NCBI RefSeq assembly: GCF_900091725.1 | Contig: NZ_FMBW01000026.1 | Location: 62,001 to 126,000, forward strand | From: Streptomyces sp. DvalAA-43 | Lineage (GTDB): Bacteria; Actinomycetota; Actinomycetes; Streptomycetales; Streptomycetaceae | Length of the DNA stretch: 64,000 bases | Direction: 5' to 3' | In this document: positions 38,123 through 47,704 of the stretch, one piece after another | Position numbering within the stretch: position 1 is the stretch's first letter | How the letters are laid out: every line of letters begins with the position of its first letter | Position numbers and translations under genes: made by a program | The notes under the pieces: generated by a model | What the model saw: the letters and a program-made list of their open reading frames with translations, nothing else | Told to the model about the DNA's origin: nothing | The model's database searches: none

Positions 38123-38905
38123 TCAGGGCGAGGCGGGCGGATACAGCGCACGCGGCAGCCGGGAGGCCGCCGCCGCGTCCAGCAGCCACAGGGTGCGGCT
38201 GCGTCCGTACGCACCGGCCGCCGGGGCCTGGATCTCCCCGGCACCCGAGAGCGCGATCTCCGCGGCCTCCGCCTTGTCCTCGCCCGCGGCGAGCAGCCAC
38301 ACCTCGCGCGCAGCCCGGATCGCGGGCAGCGTGAGCGAGACGCGGGTGGGCGGCGGCTTGGGGGCACCGTGCACACCGACGACGGTGCGCTCGGTCTCCC
38401 GTACCGCGGGCAGCTCCGGGAAGAGCGACGCGACATGCGTGTCCGGGCCGACGCCCAGCATCAGCACATCGAACGTCGGCACCGGGCCGTGGTCCTCGGG
38501 ACCGGCCGCGGCGGCCAGCTCCTCGGCGTACGCGGCCGCCGCCGCGTCGGCGTCGTTGCCGTACGGGCCGTCCGAGGCGGGCATCGCGTGCACCCGGGAC
38601 GGGTCCAGCTCCACCGAGTCCAGCAGGGCCTCACGGGCCTGCGTGACATTGCGCTCTGGATCGCCCTCCGGGAGGAACCGCTCGTCACCCCACCACAGAT
38701 CGAGCCGCGACCAGTCGATCGCGTCCCGGGCGGGGGCGGCGGCGAGCGCGGCCAGCAGGCCGTTGCCGTTGCGCCCGCCGGTGAGGACCACCGAGGCGTA
38801 GCCGCGTGCGGCCTGGGCGTCCACGATCCTCGTGATCAGCCGGGCCGCGGCGGCCTGCGCCATCAGCTCCTTGTCGCGGTGCACGACGAGCTGAGGAGCA
38901 CTCAC
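38123..38905 (-). CDS. pgl: 6-phosphogluconolactonase
   Basis: A 260-residue lactonase of the oxidative pentose-phosphate pathway. Segments include VVLTGGRNGNGLLAALA, WSRLDLWWGDERFLPEGDPERN (signature), VLMLGVGPDTHVASLFPE and RVSLTLPAIRAAREVWLLAAG. It starts at GTG 38905, overlapping the opcA stop (GTGA). It is the last gene of the tkt-tal-zwf-opcA-pgl operon and converts the product made by Zwf. Confidence 0.95.
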   Translation of the reverse strand: MSAPQLVVHRDKELMAQAAAARLITRIVDAQAARGYASVVLTGGRNGNGLLAALAAAPARDAIDWSRLDLWWGDERFLPEGDPERNVTQAREALLDSVELDPSRVHAMPASDGPYGNDADAAAAAYAEELAAAAGPEDHGPVPTFDVLMLGVGPDTHVASLFPELPAVRETERTVVGVHGAPKPPPTRVSLTLPAIRAAREVWLLAAGEDKAEAAEIALSGAGEIQAPAAGAYGRSRTLWLLDAAAASRLPRALYPPASP

Positions 38906-39915
38906 TTCGACGCCGCCTTCTTGGCCGCGGTCTTCTTCGCCGCGGCCGGGGCGGCAGCAGCAGCGGGCTCGGCCGGCGTCGGTGCCGCCTGTCCGGCGAG
39001 CTTCGCCACGCCGAACTTCACCGTCGCCGCATAGGTGTTGTCCGGGTCCAGACGGCGCAGCTCCTCGGCGAGCAGCTCGGCGGTCTCCCGCCGCTTGAGC
39101 GCCACCGCGCGGTCCGGCTGGCCCTGCATCGAGAGCGTGGCCAGCGAACCGTCGGGACGGTCCAGGACGATGACGCCGTTCTTGGTCTCCATCCGCACGG
39201 CCGTCAGACCGGGGCCGGCGGAGACGGTGCGCTCGACCGGCACCTTGAGCCGGTCCGCGAGCCACATGGCGAGCAGCTCGCAGCTCGGGTTCTCCGACTC
39301 GCCCTCGACCGTCGCCGAGACGACCTGGGCGGACTGCTGGTCGAGCGAGGCCGCCAGCATCGAGCGCCACGGCGTGATGCGGGTCCAGGCCAGATCGGTG
39401 TCGCCCGGGGTGTACGAGTCGGCGCGGACCGCCAGCTCCTCGCCCGGGTGCTCCGCCGAGTACGCGTCCGTGATCCGGCGCTGAGCGAGCGCGCCCAGCG
39501 GGTCCTTCGCCGGGTCGGCGGGTGCGTCCTCGGGCCACCAGACCACGACCGGGGCGTCCGGCAGCAGCAGCGGCAGGACCACCGACTGGGCGTGGTTGAC
39601 CAGCTCGCCGTGGAGGCGCAGCACGACCGTCTCGCCGGTGCCCGCGTCGGAACCGACCCGCACCTCGGCGTCGAGCCGGGCGTCCCGGCGGCTGCGCGGC
39701 GAGCGGCTGACCCGCTTGATCACCGCGATGATCCGCGAGGGGTGCTCGCGCGAGGCGTCACCGGCCGACTTGAGCGCGTCGTACGCGTTCTCCTCGTCGG
39801 TGACGATGACCAGGGTGAGCACCATGCCGATGGCCGGGGTGCCGATGGCTCGGCGGGCCGAGACCAGCGCCTGGTTGATCTTGCTGGAAGTGGTCTCCGT
39901 GAGATCGATCTTCAT
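38902..39915 (-). CDS. opcA: glucose-6-phosphate dehydrogenase assembly protein OpcA
   Basis: A 337-residue OpcA. Conserved stretches are MVLTLVIVTDEENAYDALKSA, VVLPLLLPDAPVVVWWPEDAPADPAKDPLG, RRITDAYSA and DTDLAWTRITPWRSMLAASLDQ. OpcA allosterically activates Zwf in actinobacteria and cyanobacteria. Its ATG overlaps the zwf stop (ATGA), fitting a stoichiometric partner. The last ~30 residues are Ala/Lys-rich and end AAAKKTAAKKAASK, a smaller version of the UvrA tail. Confidence 0.96.
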   Translation of the reverse strand: MKIDLTETTSSKINQALVSARRAIGTPAIGMVLTLVIVTDEENAYDALKSAGDASREHPSRIIAVIKRVSRSPRSRRDARLDAEVRVGSDAGTGETVVLRLHGELVNHAQSVVLPLLLPDAPVVVWWPEDAPADPAKDPLGALAQRRITDAYSAEHPGEELAVRADSYTPGDTDLAWTRITPWRSMLAASLDQQSAQVVSATVEGESENPSCELLAMWLADRLKVPVERTVSAGPGLTAVRMETKNGVIVLDRPDGSLATLSMQGQPDRAVALKRRETAELLAEELRRLDPDNTYAATVKFGVAKLAGQAAPTPAEPAAAAAPAAAKKTAAKKAASK

Positions 39916-41444
39916 GGCCGGCGCCAGCTCCGTCCGTCTCGTGCGAGCATCTCGTCGGCCTCGGCCGGGCCCCAGGTGCCCGCCGGGTACTGCGCGGGCT
40001 TGCCGTGCTTGTCCCAGTACTCCTCGATCGGGTCGAGGATGTTCCAGGACAGCTCGACCTCCTGGTGCCGGGGGAAGAGGTTGGCGTCGCCGAGCAGCAC
40101 ATCGAGGATGAGCCGCTCGTAGGCCTCCGGGCTGGACTCCGTGAAGGACTCGCCGTACGCGAAGTCCATCGTGACGTCCCGGACCTCCATGGAGGTGCCG
40201 GGCACCTTGGAGCCGAACCGCACGGTCACGCCCTCGTCCGGCTGGACCCGGATGACCAGGGCGTTGCTGCCCAGCTCCTCGGTGGCGCCGGACTCGAAGG
40301 GCAGGTACGGGGCCCGCTTGAAGACGACCGCGATCTCCGTGACCCGGCGGCCGAGCCGCTTTCCGGTACGGAGGTAGAACGGCACGCCCGCCCAGCGGCG
40401 GTTGTTGATCGTCAGCTTGATCGCGGCGTAGGTGTCGGTCTTCGACTTGGGGTCGATGCCGTCCTCTTCGAGGTACCCGGGGACCTCCTCGCCGCCCTGC
40501 CACGCGTGCGCGTACTGGGCGCGCACGGTGTGCTTGCCCAGGTCCTCCGGCAGCTCCACCGCCGTGAGCACCTTGAGCTTCTCGGCGACCAGGGCCTTCG
40601 GGTGGAAGGAGCCGGGCTCCTCCATCGCGGTCAGCGCCAGCAGCTGGAGCAGGTGGTTCTGGATGACGTCACGGGCGGCGCCGATGCCGTCGTAGTAGCC
40701 GGCCCGGCCGCCGATGCCGATGTCCTCGGCCATCGTGATCTGGACGTGGTCGACGTACGACCTGTTCCAGATCGGCTCGAACATCGTGTTGGCGAAGCGC
40801 AGCGCCAGGATGTTCTGGACGGTCTCCTTGCCCAGGTAGTGGTCGATCCGGAAGACCTCGTTGGGCGGGAACACGTCGTGCACGATCTGGTTGAGCTCCT
40901 GAGCGCTCTTCAGATCGTGGCCGAAGGGCTTCTCGATGACGGCACGCCGCCAGGAACCCTCCTTCTGGTCGGCGAGCCCGTGCTTCTTGAGCTGCTGGAC
41001 GACCTTGGGGAAGAACTTCGGCGGCACGGACAGGTAGAAGGCGAAGTTGCCGCCCGTGCCCTGTGCCTTGTCCAGCTCCTGGATCGTGGTCTTCAGCTGC
41101 TCGAAGGCCTCGTCGTCGTCGAAGTTGCCCTGGACGAAGCGCATCCCCTGGATGAGCTGCTGCCAGACCTCCTCGCGGAACGGCGTACGGGCGTGCTGCT
41201 TGACGGCGTCGTGGACCTCCTGTGCGAAGTCCTCGTCCTGCCATTCGCGGCGTGCGAAACCGATGAGGGAGAACCCCGGCGGCAGCAGGCCTCGGTTGGC
41301 CAGGTCGTAGACAGCGGGCATCAGCTTTTTGCGGGACAAATCGCCCGTGACCCCGAAGATCACCAGACCCGACGGCCCCGCGATGCGCGGGAGCCGTCGG
41401 TCCTGGGGGTCACGAAGCGGGTTGGCTCCGGGAACACCAGACAA
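39912..41444 (-). CDS. zwf: glucose-6-phosphate 1-dehydrogenase
   Basis: A 510-residue NADP-dependent enzyme. NADP motif GVTGDLSRKKLMPAVYDLANRGLLP is near residue 32; the active-site RIDHYLGKETVQNILALRFAN is present. It commits glucose 6-phosphate to the oxidative pentose-phosphate pathway and makes NADPH. The start is TTG at 41444, 5 bp after the tal stop; no ATG or GTG fits before the conserved LRDPQDRRLPRIAGPSGLVIFGVTG region. Translation is likely coupled on both sides. Confidence 0.97.
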   Translation of the reverse strand: MSGVPGANPLRDPQDRRLPRIAGPSGLVIFGVTGDLSRKKLMPAVYDLANRGLLPPGFSLIGFARREWQDEDFAQEVHDAVKQHARTPFREEVWQQLIQGMRFVQGNFDDDEAFEQLKTTIQELDKAQGTGGNFAFYLSVPPKFFPKVVQQLKKHGLADQKEGSWRRAVIEKPFGHDLKSAQELNQIVHDVFPPNEVFRIDHYLGKETVQNILALRFANTMFEPIWNRSYVDHVQITMAEDIGIGGRAGYYDGIGAARDVIQNHLLQLLALTAMEEPGSFHPKALVAEKLKVLTAVELPEDLGKHTVRAQYAHAWQGGEEVPGYLEEDGIDPKSKTDTYAAIKLTINNRRWAGVPFYLRTGKRLGRRVTEIAVVFKRAPYLPFESGATEELGSNALVIRVQPDEGVTVRFGSKVPGTSMEVRDVTMDFAYGESFTESSPEAYERLILDVLLGDANLFPRHQEVELSWNILDPIEEYWDKHGKPAQYPAGTWGPAEADEMLARDGRSWRRP

Positions 41445-41449
41445 GGTGG

Positions 41450-42568
41450 TCAGCCCTCCGAAGGGGCGAGGCGCTTGAGCTCCGCCTCGGTCGAGTTGAG
41501 CAGGTCGATCCAGGCCGCCTCGAACTTCTCGACGCCCTCGTCCTCAAGAAGCTGGACGACGTCGTCGTAGGAGATCCCGAGCTTCGCCACGGCGTCGAGC
41601 TCGGCGCGGGCCTGCTCGTAGGTGCCTGCGATGGTGTTGCCGGTGACCTCGCCGTGGTCCGCCGTGGCGTCCAGGGTGGCCTCGGGCATGGTGTTCACCG
41701 TGCCGGGGGCGACCAGGTCGACGACGTACAGGGTGTCCTTGTACGCGGGGTCCTTGACGCCGGTCGAGGCCCACAGCGGACGCTGCTTGTTGGCGTGGGC
41801 CCGGTCGAGGGCGGCCCAGCGGTCCGAGGAGAAGACCTCCTCGTACGCCTGGTAGGCGAGCCGGGCGTTGGCGAGTGCCGCCTTGCCCTTGAGCGCCTTG
41901 GCCTCGTCGGTGCCGACGGTGTCGAGGCGCTTGTCGATCTCGGTGTCCACCCGGGACACGAAGAACGAGGCCACCGAGTGGATCAGGGAGAGGTCCAGGC
42001 CCGCGGCCTTCGCCTTCTCCAGGCCCGCCAGGTAGGCGTCCATGACCTCGCGGTAGCGCTCCAGCGAGAAGATCAGCGTGACGTTGACGCTGATGCCCTT
42101 GCCGATGACCTCGGTGATCGCCGGGAGACCGGCCTTCGTCGCCGGGATCTTGATGAGCGTGTTGGGCCGGTCCACCAGCCAGGCCAGCTGCTTGGCCTCG
42201 GCGACGGTGGCGTCGGTGCGGTGGGCCAGACGCGGGTCGACCTCGATGGAGACCCGGCCGTCCTGGCCGTCCGTGGCGTCGAAGACCGGACGCAGGATGT
42301 CCGCGGCGTCCCGTACGTCGGCCGTCGTGATCATGCGGATGGCCTCGTCGACGGTGACCTTGCGGGTGGCGAGGTCGGTGAGCTGCTGCTCGTAACCGTC
42401 GCCGTGCGAGATCGCCTTCTGGAAGATCGACGGGTTGGTGGTGACGCCCACGACGTGCTGCTGGTCGATCAGCTCGGCGAGGTTGCCCGAGGTGATCCGC
42501 TTGCGCGACAGGTCATCGAGCCAGATCGCCACGCCCTCGTCGGAGAGGCGCTTGAGTGCGTCTGTCAT
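41450..42568 (-). CDS. tal: transaldolase
   Basis: A 372-residue transaldolase of the long actinobacterial/cyanobacterial type: [56 protein letters not shown], and the Schiff-base lysine in [17 protein letters not shown] (~residue 140). It moves a dihydroxyacetone unit between sugar phosphates. The ATG at 42568 has AGGAGA about 10 nt upstream. The 34-bp gap to tkt contains a short AT-rich stretch. Confidence 0.96.
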   Translation of the reverse strand: MTDALKRLSDEGVAIWLDDLSRKRITSGNLAELIDQQHVVGVTTNPSIFQKAISHGDGYEQQLTDLATRKVTVDEAIRMITTADVRDAADILRPVFDATDGQDGRVSIEVDPRLAHRTDATVAEAKQLAWLVDRPNTLIKIPATKAGLPAITEVIGKGISVNVTLIFSLERYREVMDAYLAGLEKAKAAGLDLSLIHSVASFFVSRVDTEIDKRLDTVGTDEAKALKGKAALANARLAYQAYEEVFSSDRWAALDRAHANKQRPLWASTGVKDPAYKDTLYVVDLVAPGTVNTMPEATLDATADHGEVTGNTIAGTYEQARAELDAVAKLGISYDDVVQLLEDEGVEKFEAAWIDLLNSTEAELKRLAPSEG

Positions 42569-42602
42569 GAGAATTGCATCTCCTACTAGTCGTATAACGG
42601 CG

Positions 42603-44690
42603 TCAGCGCGTGGCTGCCGCGAGAGATTCCCGCGCGGCGGCGGCGACGTGCTCGCCGGTGAAGCCGAACTCGCGGAAGAGGACCTTGGCGTCGGCCGAGG
42701 CACCGAAGTGCTCCAGCGACACGATCCGGCCGGCGTCACCGACGTAGCGGTACCAGGTCAGGCCGATGCCGGCCTCGACGGCGACGCGCGCCTTCACGGA
42801 CGGCGGCAGCACGCTGTCCTTGTACGCCTGGTCCTGCTCCTCGAACCACTCGACCGACGGCATCGAGACCACCCGGGTCGGAATGCCGGCCGCCTGGAGC
42901 TCCTCGCGCGCCTCGACGGCGAGGTGGACCTCGGAGCCGGTACCGATCAGCAGGACCTGCGGCTTGCCGCCCTCGGCCTCGAAGAGCACGTATCCGCCCT
43001 TCGCCGCGTCCTCGTTCGCCTCGTACGTCGGCACGCCCTGGCGGGTCAGCGCCAGACCGTGCGGGGCGCCCTTGCCGAACACCTTGGTGTAGCGGCGCAG
43101 GATCTCGCGCCAGGCGATGGAGGTCTCGTTGGCGTCGGCCGGGCGGACGATGTTCAGGCCCGGGATGGCGCGCAGCGAGGCCAGGTGCTCCACCGGCTGG
43201 TGGGTCGGGCCGTCCTCGCCGAGACCGATCGAGTCGTGCGTCCACACGTACGTCACCGGCAGGTGCATCAGCGCGGACAGGCGCACCGCGTTGCGCATGT
43301 AGTCGGAGAACACCAGGAAGGTGCCGCCGTAGATGCGGGTGTTGCCGTGCAGCGCGATGCCGTTCATGGCCGCGGCCATGGCGTGCTCGCGGATGCCGAA
43401 GTGGATCGTGCGGCCGTACGGGTCCGCGCCCGGCAGCGGGTTGCCCGCCGGGAGGAACGACGACGTCTTGTCGATCGTGGTGTTGTTCGAGCCCGCGAGG
43501 TCGGCGGAGCCGCCCCACAGCTCGGGGATGATCTCGCCGAGCGCCTGGAGCACCTTGCCGGAGGCGGCACGGGTGGCGACACCCTTGCCCGGCTCGAAGA
43601 CCGGGAGCTTGTCCTCCCAGCCCGCGGGCAGCTCGCCGGCGGAGATCCGGTCGAACTCGGCGGCGCGCTCCGGGTTGGCGGTGCGCCACGCGGCGAAGGA
43701 CTTCTCCCACTCGCCCTTGGCCTCGCGGCCGCGGTCCAGCGCCTCACGGGTGTGGGCGATGACCTCGTCGGCCACCTCGAAGGTCTTCTCCGGGTCGAAG
43801 CCCAGGACCCGCTTCGTGGCGGCGACCTCTTCGTCACCGAGCGCCGAGCCGTGCGAGGCCTCGGTGTTCTGGGCGTGCGGCGCGGGCCAGGCGATGATCG
43901 AGCGGGCCGCGATGAACGACGGGCGCCCGGTCTCGGCCTTGGCGGCCTGGAGCGCGCGGTACAGACCCGCCGGGTCCAGATCGCCGTTGGGCAGCTGCTC
44001 GACGCGCTGGACGTGCCAGCCGTACGCCTCGTACCGCTTCAGGGTGTCCTCGGAGACCGCGGTCTCCGTGTCGCCCTCGATGGAGATGTGGTTGTCGTCC
44101 CAGAGCAGGACCAGGTTGCCCAGCTTCTGGTGGCCGGCCAGCGAGGACGCCTCCGCGGAGATGCCCTCCTGGAGGCAGCCGTCACCGGCGATGGCCCACA
44201 CCATGTGGTCGAAGGGGGAGGTGCCGGGGGCCGCCTCCGGGTCGAACAGGCCGCGCTCGTAGCGGGCGGCCATCGCCATGCCCACGGCGTTGGCGACACC
44301 CTGGCCCAGCGGGCCGGTGGTCGTCTCGACGCCGGTGGTGTGGCCGTACTCCGGGTGACCGGGGGTCTTCGAGCCCCAGGTACGGAAGGCCTTGAGGTCG
44401 TCGAGCTCCAGGCCGTACCCGGCCAGGTAGAGCTGGATGTAGAGGGTCAGGCTGGTGTGACCCGCAGAGAGTACGAACCGGTCGCGGCCGGCCCAGTCCG
44501 CGTCGGCGGGGTCGTGGCGCATCACCTTCTGGAAGAGGGTGTACGCGGCGGGAGCGAGGCTCATGGCCGTACCAGGGTGGCCGTTTCCGACCTTCTGTAC
44601 GGCGTCCGCCGCGAGGACACGGACGGTGTCCACGGCCCGCTGGTCCAATTCGGTCCACTGGAGGTCTGTGGTGGTCGGCTTGGTGCTCAC
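42603..44690 (-). CDS. tkt: transketolase
   Basis: A 695-residue thiamine-diphosphate enzyme. [28 protein letters not shown], the ThDP/Mg motif [56 protein letters not shown], and [29 protein letters not shown] are all intact. GTG start at 44690, just after a CCCTGA-C-TCAGGG palindrome. It is the first gene of the pentose-phosphate operon, divergent from ctaB across a 400-bp gap. Confidence 0.98.
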   Translation of the reverse strand: MSTKPTTTDLQWTELDQRAVDTVRVLAADAVQKVGNGHPGTAMSLAPAAYTLFQKVMRHDPADADWAGRDRFVLSAGHTSLTLYIQLYLAGYGLELDDLKAFRTWGSKTPGHPEYGHTTGVETTTGPLGQGVANAVGMAMAARYERGLFDPEAAPGTSPFDHMVWAIAGDGCLQEGISAEASSLAGHQKLGNLVLLWDDNHISIEGDTETAVSEDTLKRYEAYGWHVQRVEQLPNGDLDPAGLYRALQAAKAETGRPSFIAARSIIAWPAPHAQNTEASHGSALGDEEVAATKRVLGFDPEKTFEVADEVIAHTREALDRGREAKGEWEKSFAAWRTANPERAAEFDRISAGELPAGWEDKLPVFEPGKGVATRAASGKVLQALGEIIPELWGGSADLAGSNNTTIDKTSSFLPAGNPLPGADPYGRTIHFGIREHAMAAAMNGIALHGNTRIYGGTFLVFSDYMRNAVRLSALMHLPVTYVWTHDSIGLGEDGPTHQPVEHLASLRAIPGLNIVRPADANETSIAWREILRRYTKVFGKGAPHGLALTRQGVPTYEANEDAAKGGYVLFEAEGGKPQVLLIGTGSEVHLAVEAREELQAAGIPTRVVSMPSVEWFEEQDQAYKDSVLPPSVKARVAVEAGIGLTWYRYVGDAGRIVSLEHFGASADAKVLFREFGFTGEHVAAAARESLAAATR

Positions 44691-44815
44691 CCTGAGTCAG
44701 GGCTCCTCTCCACTGTTGTAAACCGGTGACTGTGACCGCACCGGGCGTTGTCGAGCCTACCCCCGCCGGAACAAGCATTTTCCGCTGCTTTCCAGGGTGC
44801 AGGCGGCCTGCGGAG

Positions 44816-44933
44816 TTCGCCTCCCGTATGAGCGCGACGGCTCACTTCTGCGCCACTCCGATGAGCGCTTCTCCTTACTTATGCGCCACTCCGATGAGCG
44901 GGCCCCGGCATTCATGCGTCGCTCCGCCGGACG
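44816..44933. repeat. 33-bp-phased direct repeats between tkt and ctaB
   Basis: TGCGCCACTCCGATGAGCG occurs perfectly at 44849-44867 and 44882-44900. Degenerate copies lie exactly 33 bp to either side, at 44816 (14 of 19 matching) and 44915 (13 of 19). The rest of the 400-bp divergent region has a possible ctaB -10 (TACAGT, 45013-45018) and no recognised gene. The array reads as repeats in two frames, but neither frame has a supported start or ribosome binding site. Confidence 0.75.
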
Positions 44934-45091
44934 GGACCCCCAGCTCAGGGGTCCGCTCCCGTGCCGCTTCAACACGACCCACCCCCGCGAAGATCGGCCT
45001 GTCCCCAACGTCTACAGTGGTCTGGTTCGCGCAAGTCTTTACTGGGCCTTCACGCCCGGAGCTTGCTGGGATTTCTCTGTCAGGGGTGTGC

Positions 45092-46039
45092 GTGACGGCC
45101 GTCGAGTCCCGACCCGCAGGGGTCGCCTTGACTCCCAGCCCAGGGGGCCATCGCCCGTTCGGGGCCCGTGTCAAGGCTTTCGTGGCGCTGACCAAGCCGC
45201 GGATCATCGAGCTGTTGCTGATCACCACTGTTCCGGTGATGTTCCTCGCCGCTCAGGGCGTGCCCGACCTGTGGCTCGTTGTCGTTACCACTATCGGCGG
45301 ATATCTCTCCGCCGGCGGTGCCAACGCGCTGAACATGTACATCGACCGTGACATCGACGCGTTGATGGACCGTACGTCGCAGCGCCCGCTGGTCACCGGC
45401 ATGGTCAGCCCGCGCGAGTGCCTGGCCTTCGGCTTCGCCCTCGCGGCGATCTCGACGGTCTGGTTCGGGCTGCTGGTGAACTGGCTGTCGGCGGCGCTGT
45501 CGCTCGGCGCACTGCTGTTCTACGTCGTGGTGTACACGATGCTGCTCAAGCGCCGGACCTCGCAGAACATCGTCTGGGGCGGCATCGCGGGCTGCATGCC
45601 GGTCCTCATCGGCTGGTCGGCCGTGACGAACTCGATGTCCTGGGCCGCGGTGATCCTCTTCGCCGTCATCTTCTTCTGGACGCCGCCGCACTACTGGCCG
45701 CTCTCCATGAAGGTGAAGGAGGACTACGCCCGGGTCGGCGTCCCGATGCTTCCGGTCATCGCGTCCAACCGGGTGGTGGCCCGCCAGATCGTCGTCTACA
45801 GCTGGGTGATGGTGGCCGTCTCGCTGCTGCTGACCCCGCTGGGCTACACCGGCTGGTTCTACACGGTGGTGGCGCTGGCGACCGGCGGGTTCTGGCTCTG
45901 GGAGGCGCACGGCCTCCAGAACCGGGCCAAGGCCGGCGTGACCGGGGGCAAGCTCAAGGAAATGCGGCTGTTCCACTGGTCCATCACCTATGTCTCGCTG
46001 CTCTTCGTCGCCGTGGCGGTCGACCCCTTCCTGAGGTAG
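45092..46039 (+). CDS. ctaB: protoheme IX farnesyltransferase (heme O synthase)
   Basis: A 315-residue polytopic UbiA-family enzyme. The first Asp-rich site is [26 protein letters not shown] and the second region is [28 protein letters not shown]. It adds a farnesyl group to heme B to form heme O for cytochrome oxidase. GTG 45092 has AGGGGT 5 nt upstream; another GTG 6 nt earlier is less well placed. CtaA, the next enzyme in the pathway, lies 0.5 kb downstream on the other strand. Confidence 0.95.
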   Translation: MTAVESRPAGVALTPSPGGHRPFGARVKAFVALTKPRIIELLLITTVPVMFLAAQGVPDLWLVVVTTIGGYLSAGGANALNMYIDRDIDALMDRTSQRPLVTGMVSPRECLAFGFALAAISTVWFGLLVNWLSAALSLGALLFYVVVYTMLLKRRTSQNIVWGGIAGCMPVLIGWSAVTNSMSWAAVILFAVIFFWTPPHYWPLSMKVKEDYARVGVPMLPVIASNRVVARQIVVYSWVMVAVSLLLTPLGYTGWFYTVVALATGGFWLWEAHGLQNRAKAGVTGGKLKEMRLFHWSITYVSLLFVAVAVDPFLR

Positions 46040-46060
46040 TCCGCTCCTCGATCCCTGCCG

Positions 46061-46100
46061 ACGGGCGGGGTGCGTGGCCCAGGCCACGCACCCCGCCCGT
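46061..46100 (+). terminator. 19-bp inverted repeat after ctaB
   Basis: Positions 46061-46079 and 46082-46100 are perfect reverse complements (ACGGGCGGGGTGCGTGGCC and its partner) with only CA between them; the top of the stem will open to give a loop. Confidence 0.85.
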
Positions 46101-46135
46101 CGCGCGTCGGGCTACTCGTCGGTAGCATCCTGGAC

Positions 46136-46492
46136 ATGGCTGAGACGGCAGAGACCCAGGTGGAGAGCGGCAAGCAGGCGGCCCGCGCGGAGCGCAGGGC
46201 GGCGAAGCTCGCCAAGGAGATCGGCGCCTTCTCCAAGGCGCACGGCGGCGCGGAGGGACAGCTCGCCTACCTCGGGCAGACGGGCGCCCGCATCGTGCTC
46301 GTGGGCGAGGACGGCGGCTGGGGCGATCTGGTCGCCCCCTCCTACGCGATCGCCGAGAGCGCCACGCGGAAGGCCGGGATCACGATGCACGACTCCTTCG
46401 ACGGGGAGTTCGCCGCGAAGGTCCGCACCGGCCCGTACGAGTGGACGCGGATGGCCGGCATCCAGATCGGCGGCCCCGCCGACGAGGCCTGA
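46136..46492 (+). CDS. conserved hypothetical protein
   Basis: A 118-residue soluble protein I do not recognise. The N-terminal third is charged and helical (VESGKQAARAERRAAKLAKEIGAFSKAHGG). The rest is mixed alpha/beta (GQTGARIVLVGEDGGWGDLVAPSYAIAESATRKAGITMHDSFDGEFAAKVRTGPYEWTRMAGIQIGG). There is no signal peptide or membrane helix. The ATG at 46136 follows the ctaB terminator closely. It is convergent with ctaA, with a shared long hairpin between them. Confidence 0.75.
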   Translation: MAETAETQVESGKQAARAERRAAKLAKEIGAFSKAHGGAEGQLAYLGQTGARIVLVGEDGGWGDLVAPSYAIAESATRKAGITMHDSFDGEFAAKVRTGPYEWTRMAGIQIGGPADEA

Positions 46493-46505
46493 CCGCGGAG
46501 TTCCC

Positions 46506-46562
46506 CCGTACGCCGATCGCCGGACGGTTCCGGGAAGGAACCGTCCGGCGATCGGCGTACGG
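46506..46562. terminator. 26-bp perfect stem, bidirectional terminator
   Basis: Positions 46506-46531 and 46537-46562 are exact reverse complements around GGGAA. The stem lies between convergent genes and can stop transcription from both. Confidence 0.9.
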
Positions 46563-46581
46563 AGGGGGAGGCCGCCCGGGG

Positions 46582-47595
46582 TCAGCCCGCCGCCGCGGGC
46601 TCCGGCTGCCCGGCCGCGGGGCCGGGCACCGGGGTCAGGGCCACGGGGCGCTCGCGCAGCGACAGGAGCACCCGCACGACCGCGATCCACACCATGCACG
46701 AGCCCAGCATGTGCAGACCGACCAGGATCTCCGGCGTGTCGGTGAAGTACTGCACGTACCCGATCACGCCCTGCGCCATCAGCACCAGGAAGAGGTCGCG
46801 GGCGCGGCGCAGCGGGCCGGCCGGCGCGTCGACGGCCTTCAGTACGAACCAGAGCGCGACGGTCAGCGCCACCACGACCCAGGCCAGATCGGCGTGCAGC
46901 TGCGCGATCATCTTCCAGTCGATCGGAATGCGGTGCACATCGCTGGAGTCGCCCGCGTGCCGTCCGGCGCCCGTGACCACCGTGCCGACCGCGATCAGCA
47001 GCCCCGCGGCGACCGTCAGCAGCCAGGTCAGCTGGGACACCGCCTTGCCGACCAGCGGCCGGGGCGCCTCGTCGCCCTCGCGGGTCCGCTGCCAGGTCAC
47101 CATCGCGACGGTGAGCAGCGCCGTGGAGAGCAGGAAGTGCGCGGCGACGGTGTACGGGTTGAGGCCGACCAGCACCACGATGCCGCCGAGCACGGCGTTG
47201 CCCATGACCACCCAGAACTGCACCCAGCCGAGCCTGGTCAGGCTGCGGCGCCAGGGCTTGGCGGACCGGGCGGCGATGATCGCCCATCCGACGGCCGCGC
47301 ACAGGACGTACGTCAGCATCCGGTTGCCGAACTCTATGACGCCGTGGAAGCCCATCTCGCTCGTCGCGGTGAGGCTCTCGTCGGTGCACTTGGGCCAGGT
47401 CGGGCAGCCGAGGCCGGAACCGGTCAGGCGGACCGCGCCGCCGGTCACGACGATGAGCACGGCCATGACGACGGCCGACAGGGCCGCACGGCGGACCGTA
47501 CGGGGCGAAGGGGTCCATCGCTCGGCGATGTACAGGAGCGGGTTCCGCACGGCTTGAGCGACTTCGGCTCGGGTCAGCTTGGGCACGCGCACCAT
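46582..47595 (-). CDS. ctaA: heme A synthase
   Basis: A 337-residue, eight-helix membrane protein of the CtaA/COX15 family. Heme-ligand regions: TGGAVRLTGSGLGCPTWPKCTDES, GVIEFGNRMLTYVL, NPYTVAAHFLLS, AQLHADLAWVV and ILVGLHMLGSCMVW, each with the conserved His except the first. It oxidises the heme O methyl group to make heme A. The ATG at 47595 (VRVPKLTR) is preferred to one 21 nt upstream. The C-terminal ~20 residues are Pro/Ala-rich. Confidence 0.94.
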   Translation of the reverse strand: MVRVPKLTRAEVAQAVRNPLLYIAERWTPSPRTVRRAALSAVVMAVLIVVTGGAVRLTGSGLGCPTWPKCTDESLTATSEMGFHGVIEFGNRMLTYVLCAAVGWAIIAARSAKPWRRSLTRLGWVQFWVVMGNAVLGGIVVLVGLNPYTVAAHFLLSTALLTVAMVTWQRTREGDEAPRPLVGKAVSQLTWLLTVAAGLLIAVGTVVTGAGRHAGDSSDVHRIPIDWKMIAQLHADLAWVVVALTVALWFVLKAVDAPAGPLRRARDLFLVLMAQGVIGYVQYFTDTPEILVGLHMLGSCMVWIAVVRVLLSLRERPVALTPVPGPAAGQPEPAAAG

Positions 47596-47704
47596 CGTAG
47601 GCGGCGGCTTGTGCAAGCTTTCACGAGGGGGACGAGTTACCCCGAATCGTCGACGGAGCGCGTCCGGGGCTTCGCCGCCCGCAGTCGCGCCCCGGCGCGT
47701 GTTC

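Noticed and set aside
44726..45091. Reading frames through the 33-bp repeats as a small repeat-peptide gene or a ctaB N-terminal extension
   Set aside because: Open in two frames because of the repeat, but there is no ribosome binding site, and CtaB homologues begin near the 45092 GTG.
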